DNA of 64,000 nt. Origin: Sphingomonas sp. 3P27F8. GTDB lineage: Bacteria > Pseudomonadota > Alphaproteobacteria > Sphingomonadales > Sphingomonadaceae. Positions 28,629 to 38,190 of the stretch are shown in pieces; the stretch's first letter is position 1, and each line of letters starts with the position of its first letter. A program made the position numbers and the translations under genes. The notes below the pieces were generated by a model. The model worked only from the letters and a program-made list of their open reading frames with translations, was not told the origin of the DNA and searched no databases. The stretch lies in assembly GCF_005502745.1 (NCBI RefSeq), contig NZ_SCNL01000015.1, forward strand, positions 1 through 64,000. The letters run 5' to 3'.

Positions 28629-29638
28629 GGCCAATGCTGGTCCAGGAGGGATCGGATGGCCTCCTCAGCATCCTGGCGTGTCGCTCCGCCCCTGTTCAGC
28701 AAGGTTAGACGGACGCCCTTGCGGTCGGCACTCTCGATCCGGAGCACCGGCTTGCCGGCCGCGGTCGAGACCGTCTCGGCCTTTCCTGTCTTCTTGGGGG
28801 ATCCTGTCTTCTTGGGGGCGTCGACCGCCAGGCTTAGCGCCTTGATAACATCAAGGATCGATTGGGCTGGAGCGCCGGCTTCCCGAGCATCCGCGATCCG
28901 GCCTGCTTCGGCGAACGCCCTCGCCTTCCGCTCATCCGGCTTTAGCAGGCCCTTTAGCGCTATGGCATTGCGGACTCCGAGGTCCTGTGGATTGGAAAAT
29001 GCCCGCGTCAGTTCGGTAGGCAGTCGGGCAAGATCGAGATATCGGGTGAGCCAGCTTTCGCTCACCTTCAATCGCTCCGCCATCGTCCGCTGTCGCCCAT
29101 CATAATAGAGGTCCAGCGCCCGGAGATAGTCCCTCGCCCGCTCAAGATCGGTAAGATCGTCGCGCGCCCGATTCTCGATGTCGGCCAGGCGAAATGCTTC
29201 CTCGTCGCCGATCTCCCGGATATCGACGAGGAACTTGAAGTCCGGATAATTGTGCGAGCGCAGCCAGCTAATCGTCCAATGCCGCCTCGCCCCGCAGATT
29301 ACCTCGAAGTCATAGTCCGCGTGGCCGGACACGCGCCGCACGATCGCGGGCATTTCCTGGCGCCCTTGCGCCTTCATACTCTCGATGAGATCGGCGCAGC
29401 GTTCTTCAGTGAGGAGCGCATAGTCGCGATTATGACCGATCCACATGCGACAGCGCGCAGGGTCCACCAACTCGTGGGTTCGGGTTACAATCGCCCCTGA
29501 CGCGAGGTCTGACAGCCGGTTCGATCGGCCGGTCAGGACGTTTGATGCGATCCCGGTCCGGCGCTGCGGCGCAGGTTCATCCGACAGATCGATCCCTGCC
29601 GCCAGATCGGCCGCAAAGCCACTGTTTTTCCTGCTCAA
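28622..29638 (-). CDS. parB: Plasmid partition protein ParB
   Basis: This 338-residue protein has the ParB N-terminal domain including the arginine-rich CTPase motif GARRHW near residue 117, a helix-turn-helix (TMAERLKVSESWLTRYLDL, residues 183-201) and a basic linker with the tandem KKTGSPKKTGK. A start at TTG 29638 follows GGGAGG. It binds parS and works with ParA in segregation. Likely parS palindromes lie immediately upstream at 29657-29707, between parB and parA. Confidence 0.9.
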   Translation of the reverse strand: MSRKNSGFAADLAAGIDLSDEPAPQRRTGIASNVLTGRSNRLSDLASGAIVTRTHELVDPARCRMWIGHNRDYALLTEERCADLIESMKAQGRQEMPAIVRRVSGHADYDFEVICGARRHWTISWLRSHNYPDFKFLVDIREIGDEEAFRLADIENRARDDLTDLERARDYLRALDLYYDGRQRTMAERLKVSESWLTRYLDLARLPTELTRAFSNPQDLGVRNAIALKGLLKPDERKARAFAEAGRIADAREAGAPAQSILDVIKALSLAVDAPKKTGSPKKTGKAETVSTAAGKPVLRIESADRKGVRLTLLNRGGATRQDAEEAIRSLLDQHWPQ

Positions 29639-29656
29639 GCGAGCCTCCCTTCACCG

Positions 29657-29707
29657 AAATTGCACGCGTGCAATTTTCTCCGTTCTTCCGATCTTGCACG
29701 CGTGCAA
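29657..29707. repeat. Two parS-like palindromes between parA and parB
   Basis: A perfect 20-bp palindrome AAATTGCACGCGTGCAATTT lies at 29657-29676, and its 14-bp core TTGCACGCGTGCAA recurs at 29694-29707. A further exact 20-bp copy lies at 31068-31087. Clustering around parA and parB makes them likely ParB-binding sites; they could also repress the operon. Confidence 0.75.
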
Positions 29708-29717
29708 TTCGGTATTT

Positions 29718-30923
29718 TCATGCCAGCGCAGCCCTTCGCAGAGCCGGTTGGTGGCTCGGCCACATCGACCGAATATCGACTTCGATTTCACTGTTTACGC
29801 CGTCGAGATAACCCAAGCATCGGTTACGAACGGCCGAACTGGTGGCCGGTCCGTCGAGCTCATAAACAGTCATGAGCCGTGCGGTCGCATTGTCAATCTC
29901 GGCCGAATCCTTGAGCGGCGTGCGGACCATCGCGTGGCCGAACAAGGTCCGCATCAACTGTAACAGCTCCTTCTGCATCGACTTGTTTTCGTCGACCTTC
30001 GAGGCAACAAATCGGAGGAACTGGAGCTGCGGCGCCATACCTCGCTCTGCAAGCTGTTCGATCGTCTCGTCGAGCATCGAAAGGAAGGCGGCGGTCGAGG
30101 AGAAGTCCATGACCGTCGGCGGGACCGGCACCACCAGCGCGTTCGCGGCGCGAAGCACGGACAGGGAGATCGCCCCGAGCGCGGGCGGTGGATCCATCAC
30201 GATGACGTCGAAGCGATCGGCAATACTGTCGATACCGACCTTGAGGCGGTTCAACAGCGCATCGAACCCTCCCCTCGCCATCCTCGCAGCAAGCTCATAC
30301 TCGGAATTGAACAGCCTCAGATTGGCCGGGATCAGCTCCAAACCGTCAAAATGAGTCTTGCGGAGCGCGTAATCGAGTGAGGTCCGTTCATCCTCCCGGA
30401 GGAACGGATAAAGCGTGTCATCTTCAGTCAGATCGAGGTCAGGCACATAGCCGAACAAAGTCGTCGCGGAGGCCTGGCTGTCACAGTCGACGAGCGCCAC
30501 CCGATAGCCTCTGATCGCGAGATACTGGGCGAGATGGACAGCAACGGTCGACTTCCCGACGCCGCCCTTGAAGTTCTGGACTGCGATGACGCAGGCCGGA
30601 TCTCCTGGTGCCCGATATGGCCGGGTCCCGAAGACCCCCCGCATGTCATTCAGCTGTGCCAGCGTATAGCGTTCACGCCGGTTATTATCGCCGCGCGACG
30701 GCTCTGGCAGGCGACCGTCCTTCTCTGCGTCGCGAATCGCAGCCGGTGTGCGGCCCACCAGTTCCGCAGCCTTGCTGATAGTGAAAGTCGGTTCACGCCG
30801 GTCATCAGCTCGAGCGCTACGCGCTGAATCCCTCAGCTTTTCCAGCACCGACGACGTTCGCGCGGCAAGCGTCGCAACCGAGACGAGACGTTCGGCTTCC
30901 TCAATATCGAGTCCGTTAGACAC
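29718..30923 (-). CDS. parA: Plasmid partition ATPase ParA
   Basis: This 401-residue protein has an N-terminal helix-turn-helix (FTISKAAELVGRTPAAIRDAE) and the deviant Walker A motif QNFKGGVGKSTVAVHLAQ. The Walker A-prime aspartate is in LVDCDSQASAT, and Walker B is DVIVMDPPPALG. It is a type Ia (RepA/ParA-like) ATPase that moves plasmid copies apart and probably represses its own operon. The start is taken at GTG 30923, five bases after AGGTGG; a TTG at 30944 is less likely. Confidence 0.92.
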   Translation of the reverse strand: MSNGLDIEEAERLVSVATLAARTSSVLEKLRDSARSARADDRREPTFTISKAAELVGRTPAAIRDAEKDGRLPEPSRGDNNRRERYTLAQLNDMRGVFGTRPYRAPGDPACVIAVQNFKGGVGKSTVAVHLAQYLAIRGYRVALVDCDSQASATTLFGYVPDLDLTEDDTLYPFLREDERTSLDYALRKTHFDGLELIPANLRLFNSEYELAARMARGGFDALLNRLKVGIDSIADRFDVIVMDPPPALGAISLSVLRAANALVVPVPPTVMDFSSTAAFLSMLDETIEQLAERGMAPQLQFLRFVASKVDENKSMQKELLQLMRTLFGHAMVRTPLKDSAEIDNATARLMTVYELDGPATSSAVRNRCLGYLDGVNSEIEVDIRSMWPSHQPALRRAALA

Positions 30924-31067
30924 ATGCCCACCTTTCGCAATCAAGCAGATGGTACTTCAACTTGCGCTTTTCGGTCAAGAAAATCGCGAATTGCGAAAGT
31001 GAGCATCCGCTATTCGTGTATTTTCGCCCTCCTGCGGCCCTATCCTGACTCGGTGGGGGCTACGGGA

Positions 31068-31087
31068 AAATTGCACGCGTGCAATTT
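31068..31087. repeat. parS-like palindrome between repA and parA
   Basis: Exact copy of AAATTGCACGCGTGCAATTT, one base before the repA stop side (31089) and about 145 bases upstream of the parA start. Together with the pair at 29657-29707 it brackets parA. Confidence 0.75.
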
Positions 31088-31088
31088 C

Positions 31089-32315
31089 CTAGCTCGGCCG
31101 TCCCCGGCGCGTAAGGAAGGCCTCGCAGAATCCCTTCCAAGACTTCTCGAGTTTCGACCCCGAGAGCGTGTTGAGACGATCCCCCATATGCTCACGGTAT
31201 GCGTCTGCGATCAGGTCGACGTCCCATCCACCGCCGTGGCGCAACCCTATCTCGCGCGCCGCATTCTCGGTCACGCCGAAGTGCAGCTTACCCCGCGGGA
31301 AACGCGCCCATGGCTCAGCGTTCACCCCAGCGGAACTTTCTGGGGTGGCAAGAGACGCGGTCACGCGCTTGAGGACGTCAGCCACCGCCGCACTATCTAC
31401 TGCGTCGCTGCGGGGGAGGGCGCTCTCAATGGCAACGACTTCTTCGACCGCATCCTCCCGGCGCGCCTTCCGCCCGGTTGAGTGCCGACCAAGTTCATCG
31501 ACCGTCGCGATCTGCGCAGGCGCGTCCTTGGGCGCGAAACGGAACTCAATCTCGGTTACCGCGCGGCCGCGTCGGATCTCCTGCCACTCCACCGTGTAAT
31601 GGGCGAGCTGATCGATTTCTGTCTTGGCAACGGTCAGGACCTTTCGCCGTAACTGGGCGAAGTCGCCGTATTTATCCGGATCGATCCCAAGCGCCGCACG
31701 CAGGCCGACCATATCGACCTTCCACACCGGCTGACGCCGATGCAGACGAAGCGCACCCTCCTCGTAAAGCTTGAGCGCATAGGCCGACCGGAAACCCAGA
31801 ACGGCCTGACGGTTCATCACCGCATAGGTTTCGGACTCCTGGATCAGGCGGCGAGCATCCGGCGTGAACTGCCATTCGATCCAGCCCGTCTCCTTACCGC
31901 CGTCTCCCACCTCCTCGACTTCTTCCCAGGAAGCCTGGATCAGGTTGAAACGCTTGGTTGTCCGCTTCCCGCGCCAAGACTTGTCGTCCTCGGCAAACAG
32001 CGTGCGATGAAGCTCCTCAAGCATATCGCCGATGCGTTCGTTGCCCTTGTGGCCGCGGCGGATATCCGCCTTTCGCATCCGGTGGGTTATGTCTTGCCAC
32101 GCATCGCCGCCCGCCGTCAGGATCATCAGCGCCAGCAGGCGCGAGGAGGTGAGACTGAGAGACTGGCCCTTGACGAATCGAACCTCGACGAGCCTACCGG
32201 GTTTGACGAACTCGTCGCCGCCTTTGTGGGCGAGGGCAGCGGCCACGCGCATAGACCGGGCGGTCGAAACTTCATCGCCGCCAACGTCTTGCTCGTTTTC
32301 CGCTGGTTCTCCCAT
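31089..32315 (-). CDS. repA: Plasmid replication initiator (Rep_3 type)
   Basis: This 408-residue protein has two winged-helix-like domains of the Rep_3/RepB initiators: first around SLSLTSSRLLALMILTAGGD (residues 51-70), second around ALKLYEEGALRLHRRQPVWK (near 180). A C-terminal extension ends in a helical SWKGFCEAFLTRRG. It is likely to bind the iterons at 32396-32646 and open the origin. The start is taken at ATG 32315 rather than the ATG at 32324. An inverted repeat directly upstream is a likely autorepression site. Confidence 0.88.
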   Translation of the reverse strand: MGEPAENEQDVGGDEVSTARSMRVAAALAHKGGDEFVKPGRLVEVRFVKGQSLSLTSSRLLALMILTAGGDAWQDITHRMRKADIRRGHKGNERIGDMLEELHRTLFAEDDKSWRGKRTTKRFNLIQASWEEVEEVGDGGKETGWIEWQFTPDARRLIQESETYAVMNRQAVLGFRSAYALKLYEEGALRLHRRQPVWKVDMVGLRAALGIDPDKYGDFAQLRRKVLTVAKTEIDQLAHYTVEWQEIRRGRAVTEIEFRFAPKDAPAQIATVDELGRHSTGRKARREDAVEEVVAIESALPRSDAVDSAAVADVLKRVTASLATPESSAGVNAEPWARFPRGKLHFGVTENAAREIGLRHGGGWDVDLIADAYREHMGDRLNTLSGSKLEKSWKGFCEAFLTRRGRPS

Positions 32316-32345
32316 GCGATTCACCCCAATCTGCGGGGAAAGTTG

Positions 32346-32379
32346 CCTGTCCTGACCTCGCTCGTCAAGTCAGGACAGG
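32346..32379. promoter_or_regulatory. Inverted-repeat operator upstream of repA
   Basis: CCTGTCCTGAC (32346-32356) faces GTCAGGACAGG (32369-32379), a perfect 11-bp inverted repeat 31 bases upstream of the repA start. Its core GTCAGGACAGG contains the iteron element (GGACAGGAT-like). This is the classic layout for autorepression by a dimeric Rep_3 initiator. Confidence 0.75.
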
Positions 32380-32395
32380 CTAATTGGCGGAAATC

Positions 32396-32646
32396 GCCCC
32401 CAGGAGGTCAGGATAGAATCGCTGTCAGACTCGGTCGAAATTCCAGCGATTCTGCTGAGTCGCACAATCCGAAGGGCACGCCCCAATTGGACAGGTCAAA
32501 CAGCAAGAAAATACCCACATTACCGTGCCTGGAAAGGCCTCCCCCAAGAGGACAGGATAGCCCCCAAGGGGACAGGATAAGTCCCCCATGCCGACAGGAT
32601 AAAGCCCCCAAGAAGGCAGCCAATTGCCCCCATCAGGTCAGGAATG
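32396..32646. repeat. Iteron array, probable oriV
   Basis: About seven degenerate direct repeats with consensus CCCCCAAGRGGACAGGATAA occur near 32396, 32480, 32540, 32561, 32582, 32604 and 32626. The last five are spaced 21-22 bases, two helical turns. An AT-richer stretch follows (32645-32720). With repA downstream and its operator between, this is the likely replication origin. No confident DnaA box was found. Confidence 0.8.
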
Positions 32647-32895
32647 ACGTCAATTCCCTTAACAAATACAATCAGTTGCTCTCCCTGAATCTATGAATCA
32701 TTAGAATCTGAGAATCACCCCGCCGCTGGCGCGCCGGGCGTTTTTCAAAATGTGATTTGAAAGAAGTGAGTCGGCGAACGCCTCCCCGACTCGCCCCACC
32801 TCCACGATCGCGCCTCAGGATAGGCCATGATGACCCCATGGCTCCAGATGGAAGAGAGGAGGGGGGCTGCCGTGGGCGAGCAAGGAGGATGAACC

Positions 32896-33750
32896 ATGCC
32901 CCTCACAGCAAAGCGCCCGACCCAAGAACTCGTCGACCTTGTCGGAACCCTCGGCGGCAAATGGTCCGGCTATGTCGCTATGTGCCGATGCCCCGCGCAT
33001 AACGACAGCGACCCAAGCCTCTCGATCAGACAGGGTGATCGCGGAATCCTCGTGACCTGTTTCGCAGGCTGCGCCCGTGAAGATGTGCTCCGCGAACTCA
33101 GGCGTGTACGATCAGGCCATCACTATCCGATTCCCGATGAAGGCCAGTACCACCGACCCTCGACCGGCGCGCGCATCTGGGACCAGGCTCTCGAGATTAC
33201 CGGAACGCTTGCTGAGCGCTATCTGGATCGACGCAATCTGCTTCCGGCGCCGCCCGACGTCCGCTATCACCCGCGATGCCCCTATATGCCGAAGCCGAGA
33301 ACGGTCTATCAACCGGCTCTGCTCGTCGCGGTGCGCGAAATCAGCCAGCTCGTCGCCATTCAGCGGATCTTCCTCGACCCCGCGTCCGCCGACTATGTGC
33401 GCAAGGTCATGCTTGGCGTCCCGGGCAGCGGCGCGTGGCGGGGCAGGGCAGGGGGTTCGATCCTCGCCATCGCCGAGGGCTTCGAAACGGCGGACGCCTT
33501 CAGCCGAATGCACGACATCCCGTGCTGGGCATCGCTCGGGGCCCGCCGCCTCGACCAACTGATTATTCCTCCCAGCGTCACCACGCTCCTGATTGCCGAA
33601 GACAACGATCTGGAGGGACGGCGAGCCGCGGCCAACGCTCAACAGCGCTACATCCGGCCAGGTCTCTCGATCGAACGTGCGCCGCCACCATCCATCTACA
33701 AGGATTGGGCCAAGGCGCTTGATGCTAACGAGCGGCTTCGCCGCATCTAG
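32896..33750 (+). CDS. CHC2/Toprim primase-like protein
   Basis: This 284-residue protein has a zinc-finger-like N-terminus (CRCPAHNDSDPSLSI, then VTCFAGC) and a C-terminal Toprim domain (LAIAEGFETADAF near 195 and LLIAEDNDLEG near 235), with the acidic Toprim residues present. It resembles the DUF7146/Toprim plasmid proteins related to DnaG and to phage P4-type primases. It may prime the incoming strand or the second strand. The ATG follows AAGGAGGAT. It opens the long plus-strand block and precedes the helicase-methylase by 78 bases. Confidence 0.82.
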   Translation: MPLTAKRPTQELVDLVGTLGGKWSGYVAMCRCPAHNDSDPSLSIRQGDRGILVTCFAGCAREDVLRELRRVRSGHHYPIPDEGQYHRPSTGARIWDQALEITGTLAERYLDRRNLLPAPPDVRYHPRCPYMPKPRTVYQPALLVAVREISQLVAIQRIFLDPASADYVRKVMLGVPGSGAWRGRAGGSILAIAEGFETADAFSRMHDIPCWASLGARRLDQLIIPPSVTTLLIAEDNDLEGRRAAANAQQRYIRPGLSIERAPPPSIYKDWAKALDANERLRRI

Positions 33751-33828
33751 GCGCCGAGCGCCGGAAAAGGGGAGGGGGACCGGGAATGTGTCGCTGCCGA
33801 AGGTGCAGCCACGCAGGAGCCTCTAAAA

Positions 33829-36800
33829 ATGTCCAATCTCTTCGACACGGCCGCCCAGGCTGATCGCGAGGCTGTCCGCCTCCTCCTTCCTCATCTCCAG
33901 TCCGGCGATCCCGTCCACCGCCGGGTACTAAACCAAGCGATGTCGGCGGCTTTCGGTGGGTCCGATGCCGATGGTCACTGGACCCAGCGCGATAGCTTTG
34001 AACTCCTCGAGCACGCGCTTTCCATCCATCTGCAGGCAAGCGGGTCAATTCTCTCCGGAATGGCGGATATCCGTCCCCTGATCGCCCTCTCCGAGCGCTT
34101 GCCGACCCAGACCGTCCGCAGCGAAAATCAGATCGAATGGCAGCAATTCTCGACCCCGATTGATATCGCGGGCATCCTCACTTTGCTGGCCGACGTGCAG
34201 CCGGAGGATGTCATCCTCGAACCGAGCGCCGGTAACGGGCTCCTGGTCGCGCAGCTCCCGACCCACAAGGCGCTCCATCTCAACGAACTGGACCCGCTTC
34301 GTCGAGGCAGGCTTCACGCCGCTTTCCCCTCGGCAATCGTCACAGGCCACGATGGAGCAACGATCAACTCGACACTCGCTTCGTTTGATCGGCCAACGCT
34401 GATCCTTATGAATCCGCCGTTCTCACGGTCCATCGGCCGCGGAGCTGACGACTATGCCGCTGTTCGCCATCTGCAGGCGGCACTGCGTCGCCTGGTCCCG
34501 GGTGGCCGACTGGTTGCGATCATGCCCGACTGGTTTGGCCCGGGCGCCCGGATGCGCGACCAGTACGAAACCGTTTTGCGCGACGTGACCGTCCGAAGCG
34601 CCATTCGCCTGGAAAAATGCTACCAGAAGCACGGGACCTCGATCGCGGTTCGCATCTTCGTCATCGACAAGGTCCCGGGCAAATCGCCGCCCGCGGTCAT
34701 CCAGCGCGCGTCGATCGCCGATCTCATCGATGTCCTCGTCATTCCCGAACGATCGTCCGCACGGCCCAATGTGGCGGTGCCCGCTCCGAAGCGATCGACG
34801 GGGGTGGCCCTCTTCCGCGCGGTCAAGAGCAGCCGACCAGGGCCTCGTGCCTATCACGCCCCGACACGCAACAACGTCCTACCGGTCGAATATTCGAAGC
34901 TCGAGGTTGCTGCTCCGCTGCTCGAGCAGACCGGCGTCTATCTACCCTACCGCCCGAGCCGCATTAGCTTCGCCAAGGCTGGTGAGCATCCGACAGCCCT
35001 CGTCGAATCCGTTGCGATGGGGTCGATCCCGGCACCGATCCCGGACTACGTGCCATCTCTCCCCGAACGGACCGTCAGCGAACGTCTTCTATCGGCCTCG
35101 CAGCTCGAGACCGTTGTCTATGCGGGCCACGCCTGGGCTCAATGGATCCCCGGAAACTTCAAACCCGACAAAGAGGGCGTCGGCCTGATCCTCGCCGAGG
35201 ACGGTCATACTTATCGCAAAGGATTCTTTCTTGGCGACGGCACCGGCGCCGGCAAGGGACGCCAGATTGCGGCCTGCATACTCGACAACTGGCTGCAGGG
35301 CCGTCGCCGCAATATCTGGGTCTCCAAGAACGCCCCTCTCCTCGAAGATGCGCGCCGCGATTGGACGGCGTTGGGTGGGCTCAGCGGTGACATTCAGCCA
35401 CTTTCCAACTGGAAAATCGATGAGCCGATCGCCCTCGATCAGGGTGTGTTGTTCGTAAGCTATCCGACCCTGCGCTCCATGCGGGGCGATTCGACGCGGT
35501 TGAAGCAGATCATCGATTGGGCCGGCGCTGACTTCGAGGGTGTCATTGCTTTCGACGAAGCTCATGAGATGGGCGGCGTCGCAGGCGGGGAGGGGGCTCT
35601 TGGCGCCAAGGACGGATCCCAGCAGGGCATCTGCGGGGTGCTGCTACAGAACCATCTACCGGCGGCACGGATTCTCTATGCCTCGGCCACCGGCGCGTCG
35701 GTCGTCAACAATCTCGCCTATGCCGTGCGCCTCGGGCTATGGGGACCGGGCACGGCCTTTCCCGATCGCGAGCAATTCATCAGCGGGATCAGCAAAGGCG
35801 GTATCGCAGCGATGGAGCTTGTCGCGCGCGACCTCAAGGCGACGGGTCTCTATGTGGCCCGGGCCCTCAGCTTCGCTGGCGTCGAGTATGAGATCCTGCG
35901 GCACGAGCTGACCCCCGCCCAGATCGAGATCTACGACACCTACGCCGACGCCTGGTCGATCATCCATCAGAACATGGAGCGGGCGCTCGAACTGACGGGC
36001 GTGGTCGACGGACTGGAAAATGCGACACTTAATAGCGGGGCCAAAGCCTCCGCCCGCTCGCGCTTCGAGTCCACCAAGCAGCGCTTCTTCGGCCAAGTGC
36101 TGCTCTCGATGAAGCTGCCAACCGTGATTGCCGCCGTCCGGGAGCACCTGAAGGCGAACCAGTCGGTCGTGATGCAACTCGTCACCACCGCCGAATCCAT
36201 CCTCGACCGGCGCCTGGGTTCGCTCAGTCCGGATGAACGCGCCGAACTGGAGATCGATCTGTCTCCCCGCGAATATGTGATCGACTATCTCGAACGCGCC
36301 TTTCCGACACGGCAGATGCGGGTGTTCACGGACGATACCGGCGCGCAGCGCTCGCTCCCGATGGAGGATGACGCGGGCAATCCTGTCTACAATCCCGAGG
36401 CCGAGGCCGCGCGAGCTCGCCTTATCGAACATCTCTGCGCTTTGCCGCCGATTACCTCCGCGCTCGATGGCATCCTCGAGCAGTTCGGACACGACGACGT
36501 CGCCGAGGTGACTGGACGAACCAAGCGTCTCGTCTCGACCGCTGACGGGCGGCAGAAGCTCGAAAACCGCTCAGCCAGGACCAGCCAGGCCGAAGCTGCC
36601 GCGTTCATGCAGGGCCGCAAGCGGATCCTCGTCTTTTCGGATGCCGGTGGGACGGGGCGCTCATATCACGCCTCGCGCGATGTCCCCAATCAGGAGCAGC
36701 GTGTTCATCTGCTGCTCGAGCCGGGGTGGCGTGCCGATCGCGCGATCCAGGGCCTGGGGCGTACCCATCGCACCCACCAGGCGAGCACACCGCTGTTCAG

Positions 36801-38052
36801 GCCGGTGACTACCGACTGCAAGGGTGAGCTGCGATTCACAAGCACGATCGCCCGCCGCCTCGACAGTTTGGGCGCATTGACGCGCGGGCAGCGCCAGACC
36901 GGCGGTCAGAACCTCTTCGATCCCGCCGACAACCTTGAAAGCGAATATGCCTGCGCGGCCTTGGTGAGCTGGTTCCATCTGCTTGTCGGTGGAAAGCTGA
37001 CCAGCATCTCCCACGCTGAGTTCGAGCGTCGCACCGGCCTTGAGCTCTGTGACAAGGATGGCGTCATGAAGGACGATCTCCCGCCCATCCAGCGGTGGCT
37101 CAACCGGATACTCGCGCTGCCGATCGCTTTGCAGAACAGGATCTTCGACGAGTTCCTCTCGCTCGTCGAGACCCGTGTCTCCACCGCGCGCGAGGCCGGT
37201 CGCCTGGATGTCGGCGTTGAGACCATCCTCGTCGACACGGCAACCCTGATCGACGACACCTTGCTGCGGACCGATCCGGTAAGCGGCGCGACCTCCCATC
37301 TCCTTACGATCGAGATCGCCCGGCGCCGGACGCCCGTTTCACTGGACCGGATACTCAGGATCGGAGACTGCGACGGCACGGCCGAGTTCATGGTCAACGC
37401 CAAGTCCGGAAAGGTGGCACTACAAACGCGGGCCCGCGCGCTCATGGAAGAAAAGGAGGGCACGCCCATTCCGCGCATCGAGCTCACGCGTCCGACTCGC
37501 CGGGAATATATGCGCGAGGACGACCTCTATGAGAGCGCCTGGGCGCCGATCGACCGCGAGGCCTTCTGTGCGAAATGGCTCGAAGAAACTGAAGAGGCCG
37601 CGAACACGGTCGACACCGAAACCATCCGCCTTGCTACCGGTCTTCTCCTTCCAATCTGGTCCGCGCTTCCGAGCGATCATCTCGTGGTCAACAGGATCGC
37701 CGACAAGGCTGGCAATTCCTGGCTTGGACGTCTCGTCTTCGACGAGCACGTCGTTCAGCTCTTCACGAAACTCGGCATCGGTCAGGCCGAGACCCTGCCG
37801 GCACCCAATATCGTCAAATCGGCCATGTCTGGTCGAAGCGTCGATCTGACGCGCCCGTTCCCGATGACCATCAAGCGTGCGCTCGTGAATGGTTCGTCGC
37901 GCATCGAACTGGTCGGCGCGCCGCCCAGCCAGCTTGCTTGGCTCAAGTCGCTCGGCTGTTTCACCGAGGTGATCCAGTATCGCACACGGGTATTCCTGCC
38001 CGTTCCGAGCGCGGCCGACGTCGTCGAGCGGCTTATTGCCGGGACCGGCTAG
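33829..38052 (+). CDS. Methylase-strawberry notch helicase (DarB-like)
   Basis: This 1407-residue protein joins two machines. An N6-adenine methylase-like domain comes first, with the SAM motif ILEPSAGNGLLVAQL near residue 131 and the catalytic NPPF in LMNPPFSRS near 193. A strawberry-notch (SNO) helicase domain follows, with Walker A GDGTGAGKGRQ near 470, DEAH box FDEAHEMGG near 574, FSDAGGTGRS near 936 and the arginine-finger motif IQGLGRTHRT near 973. The combination resembles the antirestriction protein DarB of phage P1, and similar plasmid proteins. A role in protecting or remodelling DNA is inferred. It is the largest gene in the window. Confidence 0.85.
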   Translation: MSNLFDTAAQADREAVRLLLPHLQSGDPVHRRVLNQAMSAAFGGSDADGHWTQRDSFELLEHALSIHLQASGSILSGMADIRPLIALSERLPTQTVRSENQIEWQQFSTPIDIAGILTLLADVQPEDVILEPSAGNGLLVAQLPTHKALHLNELDPLRRGRLHAAFPSAIVTGHDGATINSTLASFDRPTLILMNPPFSRSIGRGADDYAAVRHLQAALRRLVPGGRLVAIMPDWFGPGARMRDQYETVLRDVTVRSAIRLEKCYQKHGTSIAVRIFVIDKVPGKSPPAVIQRASIADLIDVLVIPERSSARPNVAVPAPKRSTGVALFRAVKSSRPGPRAYHAPTRNNVLPVEYSKLEVAAPLLEQTGVYLPYRPSRISFAKAGEHPTALVESVAMGSIPAPIPDYVPSLPERTVSERLLSASQLETVVYAGHAWAQWIPGNFKPDKEGVGLILAEDGHTYRKGFFLGDGTGAGKGRQIAACILDNWLQGRRRNIWVSKNAPLLEDARRDWTALGGLSGDIQPLSNWKIDEPIALDQGVLFVSYPTLRSMRGDSTRLKQIIDWAGADFEGVIAFDEAHEMGGVAGGEGALGAKDGSQQGICGVLLQNHLPAARILYASATGASVVNNLAYAVRLGLWGPGTAFPDREQFISGISKGGIAAMELVARDLKATGLYVARALSFAGVEYEILRHELTPAQIEIYDTYADAWSIIHQNMERALELTGVVDGLENATLNSGAKASARSRFESTKQRFFGQVLLSMKLPTVIAAVREHLKANQSVVMQLVTTAESILDRRLGSLSPDERAELEIDLSPREYVIDYLERAFPTRQMRVFTDDTGAQRSLPMEDDAGNPVYNPEAEAARARLIEHLCALPPITSALDGILEQFGHDDVAEVTGRTKRLVSTADGRQKLENRSARTSQAEAAAFMQGRKRILVFSDAGGTGRSYHASRDVPNQEQRVHLLLEPGWRADRAIQGLGRTHRTHQASTPLFRPVTTDCKGELRFTSTIARRLDSLGALTRGQRQTGGQNLFDPADNLESEYACAALVSWFHLLVGGKLTSISHAEFERRTGLELCDKDGVMKDDLPPIQRWLNRILALPIALQNRIFDEFLSLVETRVSTAREAGRLDVGVETILVDTATLIDDTLLRTDPVSGATSHLLTIEIARRRTPVSLDRILRIGDCDGTAEFMVNAKSGKVALQTRARALMEEKEGTPIPRIELTRPTRREYMREDDLYESAWAPIDREAFCAKWLEETEEAANTVDTETIRLATGLLLPIWSALPSDHLVVNRIADKAGNSWLGRLVFDEHVVQLFTKLGIGQAETLPAPNIVKSAMSGRSVDLTRPFPMTIKRALVNGSSRIELVGAPPSQLAWLKSLGCFTEVIQYRTRVFLPVPSAADVVERLIAGTG

Positions 38053-38190
38053 TCCGGTCTCCAGGTTTGACGGTTCGAGCCGCCCTACGCGGGGCGTGAG
38101 CATCGTCGTCCTCAGGCAGGCCTGAGAGAAAGGGAAGGGGGAGCTGGGATGGTGTCCGGGATTTGCCGGACGCTAGAAGGAGTGACCCCA

